Below are positions 21,771 to 29,134 of a DNA stretch of 55,315 bases, in pieces. Position 1 is the stretch's first letter, and each line of letters begins with the position of its first letter. Source of the DNA: Streptomyces sp. E2N166. GTDB taxonomy: Bacteria; Actinomycetota; Actinomycetes; Streptomycetales; Streptomycetaceae. A model generated the notes under the pieces. It did no database searches. It was not told the DNA's origin and saw nothing but the letters and a program-made list of their open reading frames with translations. Where the stretch lies: contig NZ_RAIF01000012.1 of NCBI RefSeq assembly GCF_003671715.1, positions 487,210 through 542,524 of the forward strand. The letters run 5' to 3'. The position numbers were made by a program, and so were the translations under genes.

Positions 21771-21819
21771 CGCAAGACTTGCGGCAAGAGCTGTGAAAGC
21801 AGCGGCAAGAATTTTCACA
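21771..21819 (-). promoter_or_regulatory. MalR-type operator region of pulA
   Basis: A 13-base palindrome CGCAAG-A-CTTGCG (21771-21783) is followed by GGCAAGAA (21804-21811). An overlapping inverted repeat TGTGAAA (21792-21798) / TTTCACA (21813-21819) encloses it. The GCAAG/CTTGC core is the same as in the malE-malR intergenic region, matching the CTTGCA-type repeats known in Streptomyces amylase and mal promoters. Confidence 0.65.
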
Positions 21820-21857
21820 ACCCTTCAGGAGGGCTCCCGGGTTCCGTGACGCAGCTG

Positions 21858-21895
21858 CCGACGGCCCGCCACCCGAAAGGGCAGCGGGCCGTCGG
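21858..21895 (-). terminator. Terminator after the Tat-protein operon
   Basis: CCGACGGCCCGC (21858-21869) pairs with GCGGGCCGTCGG (21884-21895), a 12-bp perfect stem. Inside the loop CCC-GAAA-GGG can extend the pairing. It lies 16 bases after the stop at 21912 on the minus strand and isolates that operon from pulA. Confidence 0.85.
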
Positions 21896-21911
21896 AAGTT
21901 GCTTGGAGAAG

Positions 21912-22679
21912 CTACGACCGCTGGCTGCGCTGGAGCGCCTTGGCGGCCCTGCGCCGGTCGTCGGCCAGCACGTCGACCGGCGTCCCGGCGCCCTCTGACG
22001 GTGTGTCCTGCCAGGTTCGGAGCTTCTCCACCAGTGCGGCCAGCCGGGGGTCCCCCGGCTTGACGTCGATGTAGAAGAGGGACTCGTCCGCCTTGCGGTC
22101 GTCCCCGCCCCAGCGCACCACGCCGTCGAGTTCGGCCAGGATGTCGCGGATCACCAGGAGCTGGTGCGGGAAGAAGCCGCCGGTCGACCCCGCGGGGTAG
22201 AACTCCGGTCGGATCCGGACCGCCGTACCGGACGCCTGGTTGCCCTCGGGCAGGCCCTTGCGTACCTTGCCCGGACTGCGCCAGCCGGTCACCTCGCCCT
22301 TGCGGAGCTGGTCGATCTCGTAGTGGAAGCGCCGGATCACGTGCACCAGGACGGCCTCCACCTCACCGATGCGGACGGCGACCCCGTCGAGCGGGGTGCC
22401 GGGCACCGGCCGGGTCCAGACGCTCCCCCCGCCGTCGGTCCTCTTCTCCATCTCCCAGCCGTTGGGGCTGGGCTTGCCGCTGCGCACCCGGCCGCGGTTG
22501 GTCTCGTAGCGGCGCAGCGCCTCGCGGATGTCCTCGCCGGTGGGTGTGGTGGCGGCGGAGTCGGCGTAGGCCGGTGTGGAGAGCACCACCGATCCGGCCA
22601 CGGAGGCCAGGAGTGCCGCGCCGGCCACCGCCCCCGACCGGGCGAGCAGACCGCGACGGGTCAGGTTGGAGTCGGTCAT
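21912..22679 (-). CDS. Tat-exported protein of unknown function
   Basis: 255 residues from the ATG at 22679, which overlaps the preceding stop (ATGA). The N-terminus has a twin-arginine signal, NLTRRGLLARSG then a long Ala/Val hydrophobic run ending near AYADSA (about residue 40). The mature part contains TGEDIREALRRYETNRGR, resembling EIYEVLRRYQ in the C-terminus of the first gene of the operon. Further on it has GWEMEKRTDGGGSVWTR and IRRFHYEIDQLRKGEVTGWRSP. It has no cysteine in the mature part. Export through Tat implies folding before export. The family is unrecognised; coupling to the two upstream genes suggests a shared process. Confidence 0.85.
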   Translation of the reverse strand: MTDSNLTRRGLLARSGAVAGAALLASVAGSVVLSTPAYADSAATTPTGEDIREALRRYETNRGRVRSGKPSPNGWEMEKRTDGGGSVWTRPVPGTPLDGVAVRIGEVEAVLVHVIRRFHYEIDQLRKGEVTGWRSPGKVRKGLPEGNQASGTAVRIRPEFYPAGSTGGFFPHQLLVIRDILAELDGVVRWGGDDRKADESLFYIDVKPGDPRLAALVEKLRTWQDTPSEGAGTPVDVLADDRRRAAKALQRSQRS

Positions 22680-23197
22680 GGGTTCGAGTTCCCTTTCGGA
22701 GTGGTCTGCTTGGTGCGGCCACCGGACGTGCCACGGGTGAGCAGCGCGGCCGCCGCGCTGATCAGGGCCAGCGAGGCCAGCACGCCCACGGTCGGGTTGA
22801 TCCACGACGGGATGGCGGAGACGCCGCCGTCCCCGTCGACGCGGCAGACGAACCGCAGCGGAACGAAGCTCGTCTCATAGCCGTCGACCCTGGCCGCCCA
22901 TTGCTCCCCGCCTGCCCGCGTACACGCCTGGCGCAGGTACTCGGCCTCGTCGGAGGGCATGTGGAGCAGGCCCCACAGGTACACGCAGACGGCCCCGCAG
23001 ACACTCAGGACCACCCCGGCCCGGAACCGCAGCCTGCCGGGGGGCAGTTGTCCGCGGCGCGCGACGCTGGAGCACAGGTAGGCGATCAGGGAGAGGACGA
23101 GTATCAGGCCGATCAGCAGGACGAAGAGGAGGGCGATCCCCCCGATGCCGACGGCCGCCGCGGATTCCCCGGCGGCGATGGGCGTGCCGTGGCTCAT
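22676..23197 (-). CDS. Small membrane protein of unknown function
   Basis: 173 residues from the ATG at 23197, sharing ATGA overlaps with both neighbours. There are three predicted membrane helices: about residues 18-42 (IALLFVLLIGLILVLSLIAY), 58-78 (VVLSVCGAVCVYLWGLLHM) and 130-152 (PTVGVLASLALISAAAALL). The outside loop between helices 2 and 3 has two cysteines (QACTRA, FVCRVD). I do not recognise a family. Its position between a peptidoglycan-hydrolase-like protein and a Tat substrate is compatible with a holin-like, transport or immunity role, but nothing in the sequence proves this. Confidence 0.83.
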   Translation of the reverse strand: MSHGTPIAAGESAAAVGIGGIALLFVLLIGLILVLSLIAYLCSSVARRGQLPPGRLRFRAGVVLSVCGAVCVYLWGLLHMPSDEAEYLRQACTRAGGEQWAARVDGYETSFVPLRFVCRVDGDGGVSAIPSWINPTVGVLASLALISAAAALLTRGTSGGRTKQTTPKGNSNP

Positions 23198-25425
23198 CGC
23201 ATCATCCTGTTGTACTTCTCGAAGATGTAGTACAGCGGCATTCTCTTGCGCGCGTCGGTGAAGGCCGGCTCCTTCGGTCCCTGGTAGCGGCGCAGAACCT
23301 CGTAGATCTCGGAGTCGGTGTAGTCCAGCGTGGGGAGGCGGTCCATCGGCTCCTCCTCGTCGCCGCCGGGCTTGCCGTCGGCCGCCCACATGTGGGCGTG
23401 CCCGACGCTGGTGAGGGCGAAGTCGTTGTCGGTGCGCAGCTTGTCCCAGACGCTGAAGACGTCGGCGTCCTTCGCCGTGTCCTTGGGCGTGCCGGTGACC
23501 AGTCCCCTGCGGATCGAGTTGTTCCAGGCGAGGATGCCGGCGAAGCCGAACATCTGGGCCACTCCGGTGCTGCTGTCCCGCAGCGACTCGACCACTGGCA
23601 GGTCCTGGGCCCAGTCGGGGACGTAGCCGTTGTGGTAGAGCCACACCGCGGCGTCCTTGCCGAGGTCCTCGTTGCCGTAGTGCCGGAACTCCCAGAACGA
23701 GGTGGCCTGGATCAGCGCCTTGCGCATGCCGTACGCCCGCGCCGTGTTGGTCACCGCGACGTCGTGGGCGAGGATCGTCTCCAGGCACTGGGTGGTGGTG
23801 TAGATGCGCCCGTCGGACTCGGCGAAGCCGATGGACTCCATGTAGTTCCGGACGTCCGCGAGCAGTCCGGGCCAGTAGGCCGTGTTGAACAGGACGTCCG
23901 GGGCGTGCGAGGCCGGCGGGTCGAAGGACCCCTGGCCGGTGTCGCGGCCGGAGGCGATGTTGACGTCGATGTTGATGGAGCCGGTGCCGGATCCGATGGT
24001 CCGGGTGACGATCTGGTCGTAGGCCCAGTTCGCGGGCAGCGGGTAGCCGAAGTTGCCGGAGAAGCCCGAGGACATGTCGGACACGAACGAGGCGGTGGCG
24101 TGCCCGGCCTCCCCGACCCGGGTGCACACGTTGCGCGGGCCGTAGACGCCGACCGTGTAGACGTTCCCGTTGTTGGCCATCGCGTCCTCGATGCCCTTGA
24201 AGTACGGGAGGACGTTGTCGGTGACCTGGTAGTCGAGGGCGTCGAAGTCGACCGCGAAGAAGATGCGGGTGCCCCGCTTGAAACCGTGGTCGAGGGCCGC
24301 GTTCACGGCGGCCTGCCCGGCGGCCCGCCCGGCCGGGTAGGTGAAGCCGTCGGCGTCCCGGCCGTAGGTCTGGTAGATCGGGAAGCAGCGCAGCCCGTGG
24401 TCGGCGATGGTCTGCAGCTCGCCCGGCTGGATCGCCTTCTCGGGCAGGCTGGTCGTGCTGGGGTTGGTCAGATAGCGGCCCACGTACTTGATGCCCGCCG
24501 CCTTGAGCGTCTGCGCGCGGGCGGAGGTGATCATGGTGACGCCGTCGCACGCCTCGCCGTTGCGGTCCTGGTCGCCGTAGGAGACGAGGAGCGAAGCCCA
24601 GGTGGAGAAGTTGCCGCTGCCCGTGACCGGGAGTTTGACGAAGGACTGGAAGTCGCTGACGGCCGCCGCGAGCGCCGAGGTGAAGGTGCTGGTGAAGGAG
24701 ACCGGGCGCTGGTTGAGGACCATGCCCGCGGAGAAGAGCTGCACCCACACCCCGGTGGAGCCGGTGGACACCGTGTGTTCCCGCAGGCCTGCCCGGGTCC
24801 CGGGACCGAAGACGCCGTTGGCCACGCCGTCGGCCATGCCCAGCGAGTACTGGACGGCGAAGAGCATGGACTTCGCGACGTCCCGTGAGTGGTGCCCGTC
24901 GCAGGGGATGACGTAGAAGTCCCGCCGGTCGACGAACCGGCCGTTGAGCCACTGCTGCACGCTGCGGACGGCGCCCGAGCCGCCGTTCACGGTGACGTAG
25001 GCGTCCATGTTGAGCAGCCCTTTGAACACCTTCGGCGTCAGGGCACTGCCCGGGTACGCCTGGCCGACGCCCATGTCGGCCTTGAGCTGGGTCAGGGAGG
25101 TCTCGACCCGGGAGCTGAAGACCCCGTCGATGCCGCCACCGTCGTAGCCCTTGCAGTACAGGCCCGACTGGATGATCCGGCAGAAGTTCTCGGAGAGGGA
25201 CGTCGAGGCGGTGATCGACGGGTACTTCGACCGGAGCGTCGACAGGGTGGTCGGCCCGAAATTGTTCGACAGCGCGGATATTCCCAGCTCGTACTGGAGC
25301 GCCCTGGTGAGGGCGTACATCGTGTTCCAGCCGGTCTGCCCGTTTTCCTCGACCGTCATGCCGATGACACTGCCGTATGTCTCGTTCACGAATCTCTGTG
25401 CCCGAAGCACCATTTCGTCGGCCAT
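23194..25425 (-). CDS. DUF1906 (Rv2525c-like glycoside-hydrolase fold) protein with peptidoglycan-binding-like repeats, no signal peptide
   Basis: 743 residues from the ATG at 25425. The first 280 residues contain repeated peptidoglycan-binding-like units (GISALSNNFGPTTLSTL, GIDGVFSSRVETSLTQLK, VANGVFGPGTRAGLRE, FTSALAAAVSDFQSF). Residues about 295-500 are DUF1906: SARAQTLKAAGIKYVGRYL, CFPIYQTYG, AGQAAVNAALDHGF, IFFAVDFDALD, TVGVYGPRNVC and ASFVSDMSSGFSG. The C-terminal 230 residues include ATSFWEFRHYGNEDLGKD and SSTGVAQMFG, which recall lysozyme/transglycosylase active-site regions. A cell-wall target is likely, yet the N-terminus MADEMVLRAQRF is not a signal, so export would need lysis or a dedicated system. 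It is the first gene of a coupled three-gene operon. Confidence 0.85.
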   Translation of the reverse strand: MADEMVLRAQRFVNETYGSVIGMTVEENGQTGWNTMYALTRALQYELGISALSNNFGPTTLSTLRSKYPSITASTSLSENFCRIIQSGLYCKGYDGGGIDGVFSSRVETSLTQLKADMGVGQAYPGSALTPKVFKGLLNMDAYVTVNGGSGAVRSVQQWLNGRFVDRRDFYVIPCDGHHSRDVAKSMLFAVQYSLGMADGVANGVFGPGTRAGLREHTVSTGSTGVWVQLFSAGMVLNQRPVSFTSTFTSALAAAVSDFQSFVKLPVTGSGNFSTWASLLVSYGDQDRNGEACDGVTMITSARAQTLKAAGIKYVGRYLTNPSTTSLPEKAIQPGELQTIADHGLRCFPIYQTYGRDADGFTYPAGRAAGQAAVNAALDHGFKRGTRIFFAVDFDALDYQVTDNVLPYFKGIEDAMANNGNVYTVGVYGPRNVCTRVGEAGHATASFVSDMSSGFSGNFGYPLPANWAYDQIVTRTIGSGTGSINIDVNIASGRDTGQGSFDPPASHAPDVLFNTAYWPGLLADVRNYMESIGFAESDGRIYTTTQCLETILAHDVAVTNTARAYGMRKALIQATSFWEFRHYGNEDLGKDAAVWLYHNGYVPDWAQDLPVVESLRDSSTGVAQMFGFAGILAWNNSIRRGLVTGTPKDTAKDADVFSVWDKLRTDNDFALTSVGHAHMWAADGKPGGDEEEPMDRLPTLDYTDSEIYEVLRRYQGPKEPAFTDARKRMPLYYIFEKYNRMMR

Positions 25426-25496
25426 GCCGCATCCCTACTGAGAGTGAAAATGAGTGGAGCCGAGAAGGCGGCGGAAACCGCACATGAAATGCACCG

Positions 25497-25538
25497 CATC
25501 CGCCGCCGATGTCGCCCTTTTTCGGTGGAGGGCGGATG
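25497..25538 (-). terminator. Hairpin after the six-Cys secreted protein gene
   Basis: CATCCGCC (25497-25504) and GGCGGATG (25531-25538) form an 8-bp stem with a 26-base loop. It lies just after the stop at 25544 on the minus strand and ahead of the next minus-strand gene, so it probably separates two transcripts. Confidence 0.55.
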
Positions 25539-25543
25539 AAGCC

Positions 25544-26131
25544 CTAGTCGCAGTACGAAAGGGGCGTGTTGTGCTTCACGAGCACCTTTCCGGCGGAGTC
25601 CCGCATGTAGGCGTAGACGTTGTCGCAGCGGGTGGCGTAGTCGGTGGCGTAGAGCTTGACCTCACCGGCGTAGTAGGTGAAGTTGCCCGCGTCCACGATG
25701 CAGGGCTGGTCCATCCCCGCGGGGAAGGTGTTGGAACACAGGCTCAGGACCATGTACTTCGCGCCCGAGGTGTTGTTGTCCATGAGCGCGCAGGACGTCT
25801 CGGTGCTGTTGTTCCAGTACGTGAAGAGCGTGGCCTTGCGGACGGACGGGTCCACTCCGGCCGGCAGCGGGACGGCGCGCTGGAGGGTGCCGGTGCACGG
25901 CTCGCCGATCGCGCCGCGGGTCAGCGTGGCGCCGTCGCGCGGGGGACCTTCGGGGTAGTGGGCGGTCACGAATTCGCGCATTTCCTGCGGCATCTCTTCG
26001 CTGAGGTTCCACTCGTATCCGCCGGCACTCTGCCCGGCGGCCGACACCGTCGTCTGGGACCCCCATCCCACCAGGGCGAGAGTGGCGGTCGCGGCCACAG
26101 CGGCACGCCGTATGTTGCGAAGGAAACGCAT
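25544..26131 (-). CDS. Small secreted protein with six cysteines
   Basis: 195 residues from the ATG at 26131, after AGGAGA with an 8-base gap. The Sec signal is residues 1-32 (MRFLRNIRRAAVAATATLALV, cleavage near VSAAG). The mature part has exactly six cysteines (EPCTG, TSCAL, SLCSN, QPCIV, TRCDN, SYCD), which would allow three disulfides. It also contains WNLSEEMPQEMREFVTAHYPEG and LFTYWNNSTETS. The length and cysteine pattern suggest a stable extracellular protein such as an inhibitor, but I recognise no family. It is upstream of the three-gene lytic-like operon, from which a hairpin separates it. Confidence 0.82.
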   Translation of the reverse strand: MRFLRNIRRAAVAATATLALVGWGSQTTVSAAGQSAGGYEWNLSEEMPQEMREFVTAHYPEGPPRDGATLTRGAIGEPCTGTLQRAVPLPAGVDPSVRKATLFTYWNNSTETSCALMDNNTSGAKYMVLSLCSNTFPAGMDQPCIVDAGNFTYYAGEVKLYATDYATRCDNVYAYMRDSAGKVLVKHNTPLSYCD

Positions 26132-26327
26132 GGAATTTTCTCCTGTCGACTTCGAAGGAATTGCCAAACGTGTGAACCCTTCATGAAGATCGACTGCCGG
26201 AGCAAGACCGCTTCGCGCCGTTCGGCCGGGTTCCCCCGATCTGCTTATGATCTTGCAATCGCATGGATGCGCAATCGATGCGCCCGGGCGTACAACCCTC
26301 TCCCCCCGCGCGCGGACGCATACGAGT

Positions 26328-26368
26328 GAGGGCCCGCCGCCCCCTGGAGCAGGGGGCGGCGGGCCCTC
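26328..26368 (-). terminator. Strong terminator after the alpha-glucosidase gene
   Basis: A perfect 18-bp stem, GAGGGCCCGCCGCCCCCT (26328-26345) with AGGGGGCGGCGGGCCCTC (26351-26368), has a GGAGC loop. It sits 40 bases beyond the alpha-glucosidase stop on the minus strand. The rest of 26132-26407 holds only the leader of the 25544-26131 gene. Confidence 0.92.
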
Positions 26369-26407
26369 GTGGCCGCCCGGACGCCGATGCGCCGGACCGA
26401 CGGTCCG

Positions 26408-28090
26408 TCAGCCGGTCGCCCACCACACCGTCGTGTCCGCCGGCACCTTCGCCTCGCCGGCCGCCTCGGTCACCTCACCGCTGGCCAGGAGTACCCGCCC
26501 GTACGCGGGCATCGGCACCGACTCGCCGGTGGTGTTGGCGACGCACACGAACTCGCCGCGCCGGAAGGCGACGACGCCCTCGGGCGCGCGCAGCCACTCG
26601 ACGGCGTCGCCCGCGCCCAGGTCGGCCTGCTCGCGGCGCACGGCCAGCGCGGCGCGGTACAGCTCCAGGGTCGAACCGGGCTCGCCGGTCTGCGCCTCGA
26701 CGCTCAGCTCTCCCCAGCCCGCCGGCTGCGGCAGCCAGCTGCCGCCGTCGCCGAAGCCGTACGACGTCCCCGTGCGCGTCCAGGGGATCGGCACCCGGCA
26801 GCCGTCGCGGAAGCCGTCCTGTCCCGCGCCCCGGAAGTACGCCGGGTCCTGGCGCACCTCGTCCGGCAGGTCGACGACGTCCGGCAGACCCAGCTCCTCG
26901 CCCTGGTAGACGTAGGCCGAGCCGGGCAGCGCCAGCATCAGCAGGGTCGCCGCGCGCGCCCTGCGCAGGCCCAGTTCACGGTCGCCGGCCAGACGGATCT
27001 GGGTGCCGAGCCCCGCCGGGTTGGCGAAGCGGGTGGCGTGCCGGGTGACGTCGTGGTTGGACAGGACCCAGGTGGCCGGGGCGCCGACCGGGCGCATGGC
27101 GTCCAGCGTGCGGTCGATGACCGTGCGCAGCTCCTCGGCGTCCCAGTGGGTTCCCAGGTACTGGAAGTTGAAGGCCTGGTGCAGCTCGTCGGGGCGGACG
27201 TAGTTCGCGGTGCGCTCGACGGTGGGGGTCCACGCCTCGGCGACGAAGATGCGCTCGCCGCTGTACTCGTCCAGGATGAGCCGCCACTGGCGGTAGATGT
27301 CGTGGACTCCGTCCTGGTCGAAGAACGGCATGACATCGTTGCCCAGCAGCTTCAGCTGCTCGTGTGATCCAAGGTCGGGCAGACCCTCGGCCTTCACCAT
27401 GCCGTGCGCGACGTCGATCCGGAAGCCGTCGACGCCCATGTCCAGCCAGAACCGCAGGATGGAGCGGAACTCGTCGCCGACAGCCGGGTGCTCCCAGTTG
27501 AAGTCGGGCTGCTCCGGGGCGAACAGGTGCAGGTACCACTCCCCCGGCGTGCCGTCGGGCTCGGTGACCCGGGTCCAGGCGGGGCCGCCGAAGATGGACT
27601 CCCAGTCGTTGGGCGGCAGTTCGCCGTTCTCACCCTTGCCGGGGCGGAAGTGGTAGCGGTCGCGCGACGGCGAGCCGGGGCCCTCGGCGAGGGCGCGCCT
27701 GAACCACTCGTACTGGTCGGAGGAGTGGTTGGGGACCAGGTCGACGATGATGCGCAGGTCCAGCGCGTGGGCGTCGCGGATCAGCGCGTCGGCGTCCAGC
27801 AGGGTGCCGAACATGGGGTCGACGGCCCGGTAGTCGGCGACGTCGTAGCCGGCGTCGGCCTGCGGCGAGGCGTAGAAGGGGCTGAGCCACACGGCGTCCA
27901 CGCCGAGGTCGCGCAGGTACGGCAGGCGGGTGCGGACGCCCTCCAGGTCTCCCATGCCGTCGCCGTTGCTGTCGGCGAAGCTGCGCGGGTACACCTGGTA
28001 GATGACCGCGTCCCGCCACCAGTCGTGGCGCCCTGCGACGGTGGCGACGGCGGAGGCGGAGGCCGGTGCGGCGGAGTGCTGCTGGCTCAT
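26408..28090 (-). CDS. Alpha-glucosidase (GH13, oligo-1,6/alpha-1,4-glucosidase type)
   Basis: 560 residues from the ATG at 28090, with AAGGA just ahead; an ATG at 28123 is an alternative. There is no signal peptide, so it is cytoplasmic. GH13 regions are clear: WWRDAVIYQVYPRSFADSNGDGMGDL near the N-terminus, region I DLVPNHSSDQ, region II GVDGFRIDVAHG (nucleophile Asp), region III FVAEAWT (acid/base Glu) and region IV VLSNHDVTRH. This layout belongs to alpha-glucosidases that hydrolyse imported maltose and maltodextrins. It lies just after malG on the same strand, so its substrate is probably what MalEFG brings in. In S. coelicolor the orthologous position holds an agl gene; I leave the symbol blank because agl numbering is uncertain. 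Confidence 0.95.
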   Translation of the reverse strand: MSQQHSAAPASASAVATVAGRHDWWRDAVIYQVYPRSFADSNGDGMGDLEGVRTRLPYLRDLGVDAVWLSPFYASPQADAGYDVADYRAVDPMFGTLLDADALIRDAHALDLRIIVDLVPNHSSDQYEWFRRALAEGPGSPSRDRYHFRPGKGENGELPPNDWESIFGGPAWTRVTEPDGTPGEWYLHLFAPEQPDFNWEHPAVGDEFRSILRFWLDMGVDGFRIDVAHGMVKAEGLPDLGSHEQLKLLGNDVMPFFDQDGVHDIYRQWRLILDEYSGERIFVAEAWTPTVERTANYVRPDELHQAFNFQYLGTHWDAEELRTVIDRTLDAMRPVGAPATWVLSNHDVTRHATRFANPAGLGTQIRLAGDRELGLRRARAATLLMLALPGSAYVYQGEELGLPDVVDLPDEVRQDPAYFRGAGQDGFRDGCRVPIPWTRTGTSYGFGDGGSWLPQPAGWGELSVEAQTGEPGSTLELYRAALAVRREQADLGAGDAVEWLRAPEGVVAFRRGEFVCVANTTGESVPMPAYGRVLLASGEVTEAAGEAKVPADTTVWWATG

Positions 28091-28149
28091 GTCGTCCTTG
28101 TGATGTGACGGAGTTCGGGTCATGGAGGTACGGGTGGGCGACGAGGCGG

Positions 28150-28190
28150 CCGGCCGCGGTGCAGCGGGGTCGGATGGGCACCGCGGCCGG
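28150..28190 (-). terminator. Hairpin between malG and the alpha-glucosidase gene
   Basis: CCGGCCGCGGTGC (28150-28162) pairs perfectly with GCACCGCGGCCGG (28178-28190), 13 bp with a 15-base loop. It starts 20 bases after the malG stop. It may end the malEFG message or damp read-through into the glucosidase gene. Confidence 0.75.
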
Positions 28191-28209
28191 ACGTTTTCCC
28201 GGCGGGGCG

Positions 28210-29121
28210 TCAGCCCTTCGTGCCGCCGGCGGTGAGGCCGGTCACCAGGTTCTTCTGCACCAGGTAGAAGAACGCGGAGACGGGTATCGCCACGAGTACG
28301 GCGGTGGCCGCCATCAGGTGGCGCTGCGCGTCGTGCTCGCTGACGAAGCTCTGCAGGCCGACGGCGAAGGTGTACTTCGTGTCGCTCAGCATGAACGTCG
28401 AGGCGAAGGCGACCTCGCCGAAAGCGGTGATGAAGCTGTAGAAGCCGGCGACCGCGAGGCCCGGCCGGGCGAGCGGCAGGATCAGCCGGAAGAAGGTGCC
28501 GAAGGGGCTCAGCCCGTCGACGCGCCCGGCCTCGTCGATCTCGAACGGGATGGTGTCGAAGTAGCCCTTGAGCAGCCACGCGCAGTACGGCACCGCGGTC
28601 GAGCAGTAGACGAGGATCAGGCCGAGGTAGCTGTCGACGAGCTGGAGCTCGGACAGGATCTGGTACATCGGCACGATCAGTACGGCGATGGGGAACATCT
28701 GGGTGACCAGCAGCACCCACATGAGCTTCTTGTAGCCCGGGAAGCGCATCCGCGAGACCGCGTAGCCGGTGGTGGCGGCGACCATGACGCCGATGACCGT
28801 GGTCCCCAGCGAGACGATAAGCGAACTCTTCAGCCAGTCGAAGAACTGCGTGTGCTGGAGCACGAACGCGTAGTTGTCGAAGGTCATCTTCGACCAGATG
28901 CGCTCGGGGTGCAGGTAGTCGTTCTTGTCCGGGCCGAGCGACAGGTAGACCAGCCAGGCGACCGGGAAGAGCGCGATGAGGCTCGCGACGGACAGGATGC
29001 CGTGGGAGGCGAGGGACGCGGCGCGGCTGCGTTCGCCGCGGCCGCGCACCCGGCGCGGCGGCGCGGTGGACGCGTCGGCCTGCTCCGCCGGGGCCTTGGT
29101 GGGCGCGGTTGTAGTACTCAT
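28210..29121 (-). CDS. malG: Maltose/maltodextrin ABC transporter permease
   Basis: 303 residues from the ATG at 29121, after AGGAG. It has six membrane helices and a cytoplasmic N-terminus of about 35 residues. The EAA loop that contacts the ATPase is EIDEAGRVDGLSPFGTFFRLILPLARPGL (about residues 205-233), a good match to MalG/CUT1 permeases. It forms the membrane channel with MalF. The ATPase is not encoded here; in Streptomyces the shared ATPase MsiK serves several such importers. It is 13 bases downstream of malF, so it is the same operon. Confidence 0.96.
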   Translation of the reverse strand: MSTTTAPTKAPAEQADASTAPPRRVRGRGERSRAASLASHGILSVASLIALFPVAWLVYLSLGPDKNDYLHPERIWSKMTFDNYAFVLQHTQFFDWLKSSLIVSLGTTVIGVMVAATTGYAVSRMRFPGYKKLMWVLLVTQMFPIAVLIVPMYQILSELQLVDSYLGLILVYCSTAVPYCAWLLKGYFDTIPFEIDEAGRVDGLSPFGTFFRLILPLARPGLAVAGFYSFITAFGEVAFASTFMLSDTKYTFAVGLQSFVSEHDAQRHLMAATAVLVAIPVSAFFYLVQKNLVTGLTAGGTKG

Positions 29122-29134
29122 GGCGGCTCCTGCC

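Noticed and set aside
22676-25483. A 935-residue minus-strand frame running through the DUF1906 gene
   Set aside because: Only its last 173 residues (from the ATG at 23197) are protein-like. The rest is Arg/His-rich shadow of the real frame at 23194-25425.
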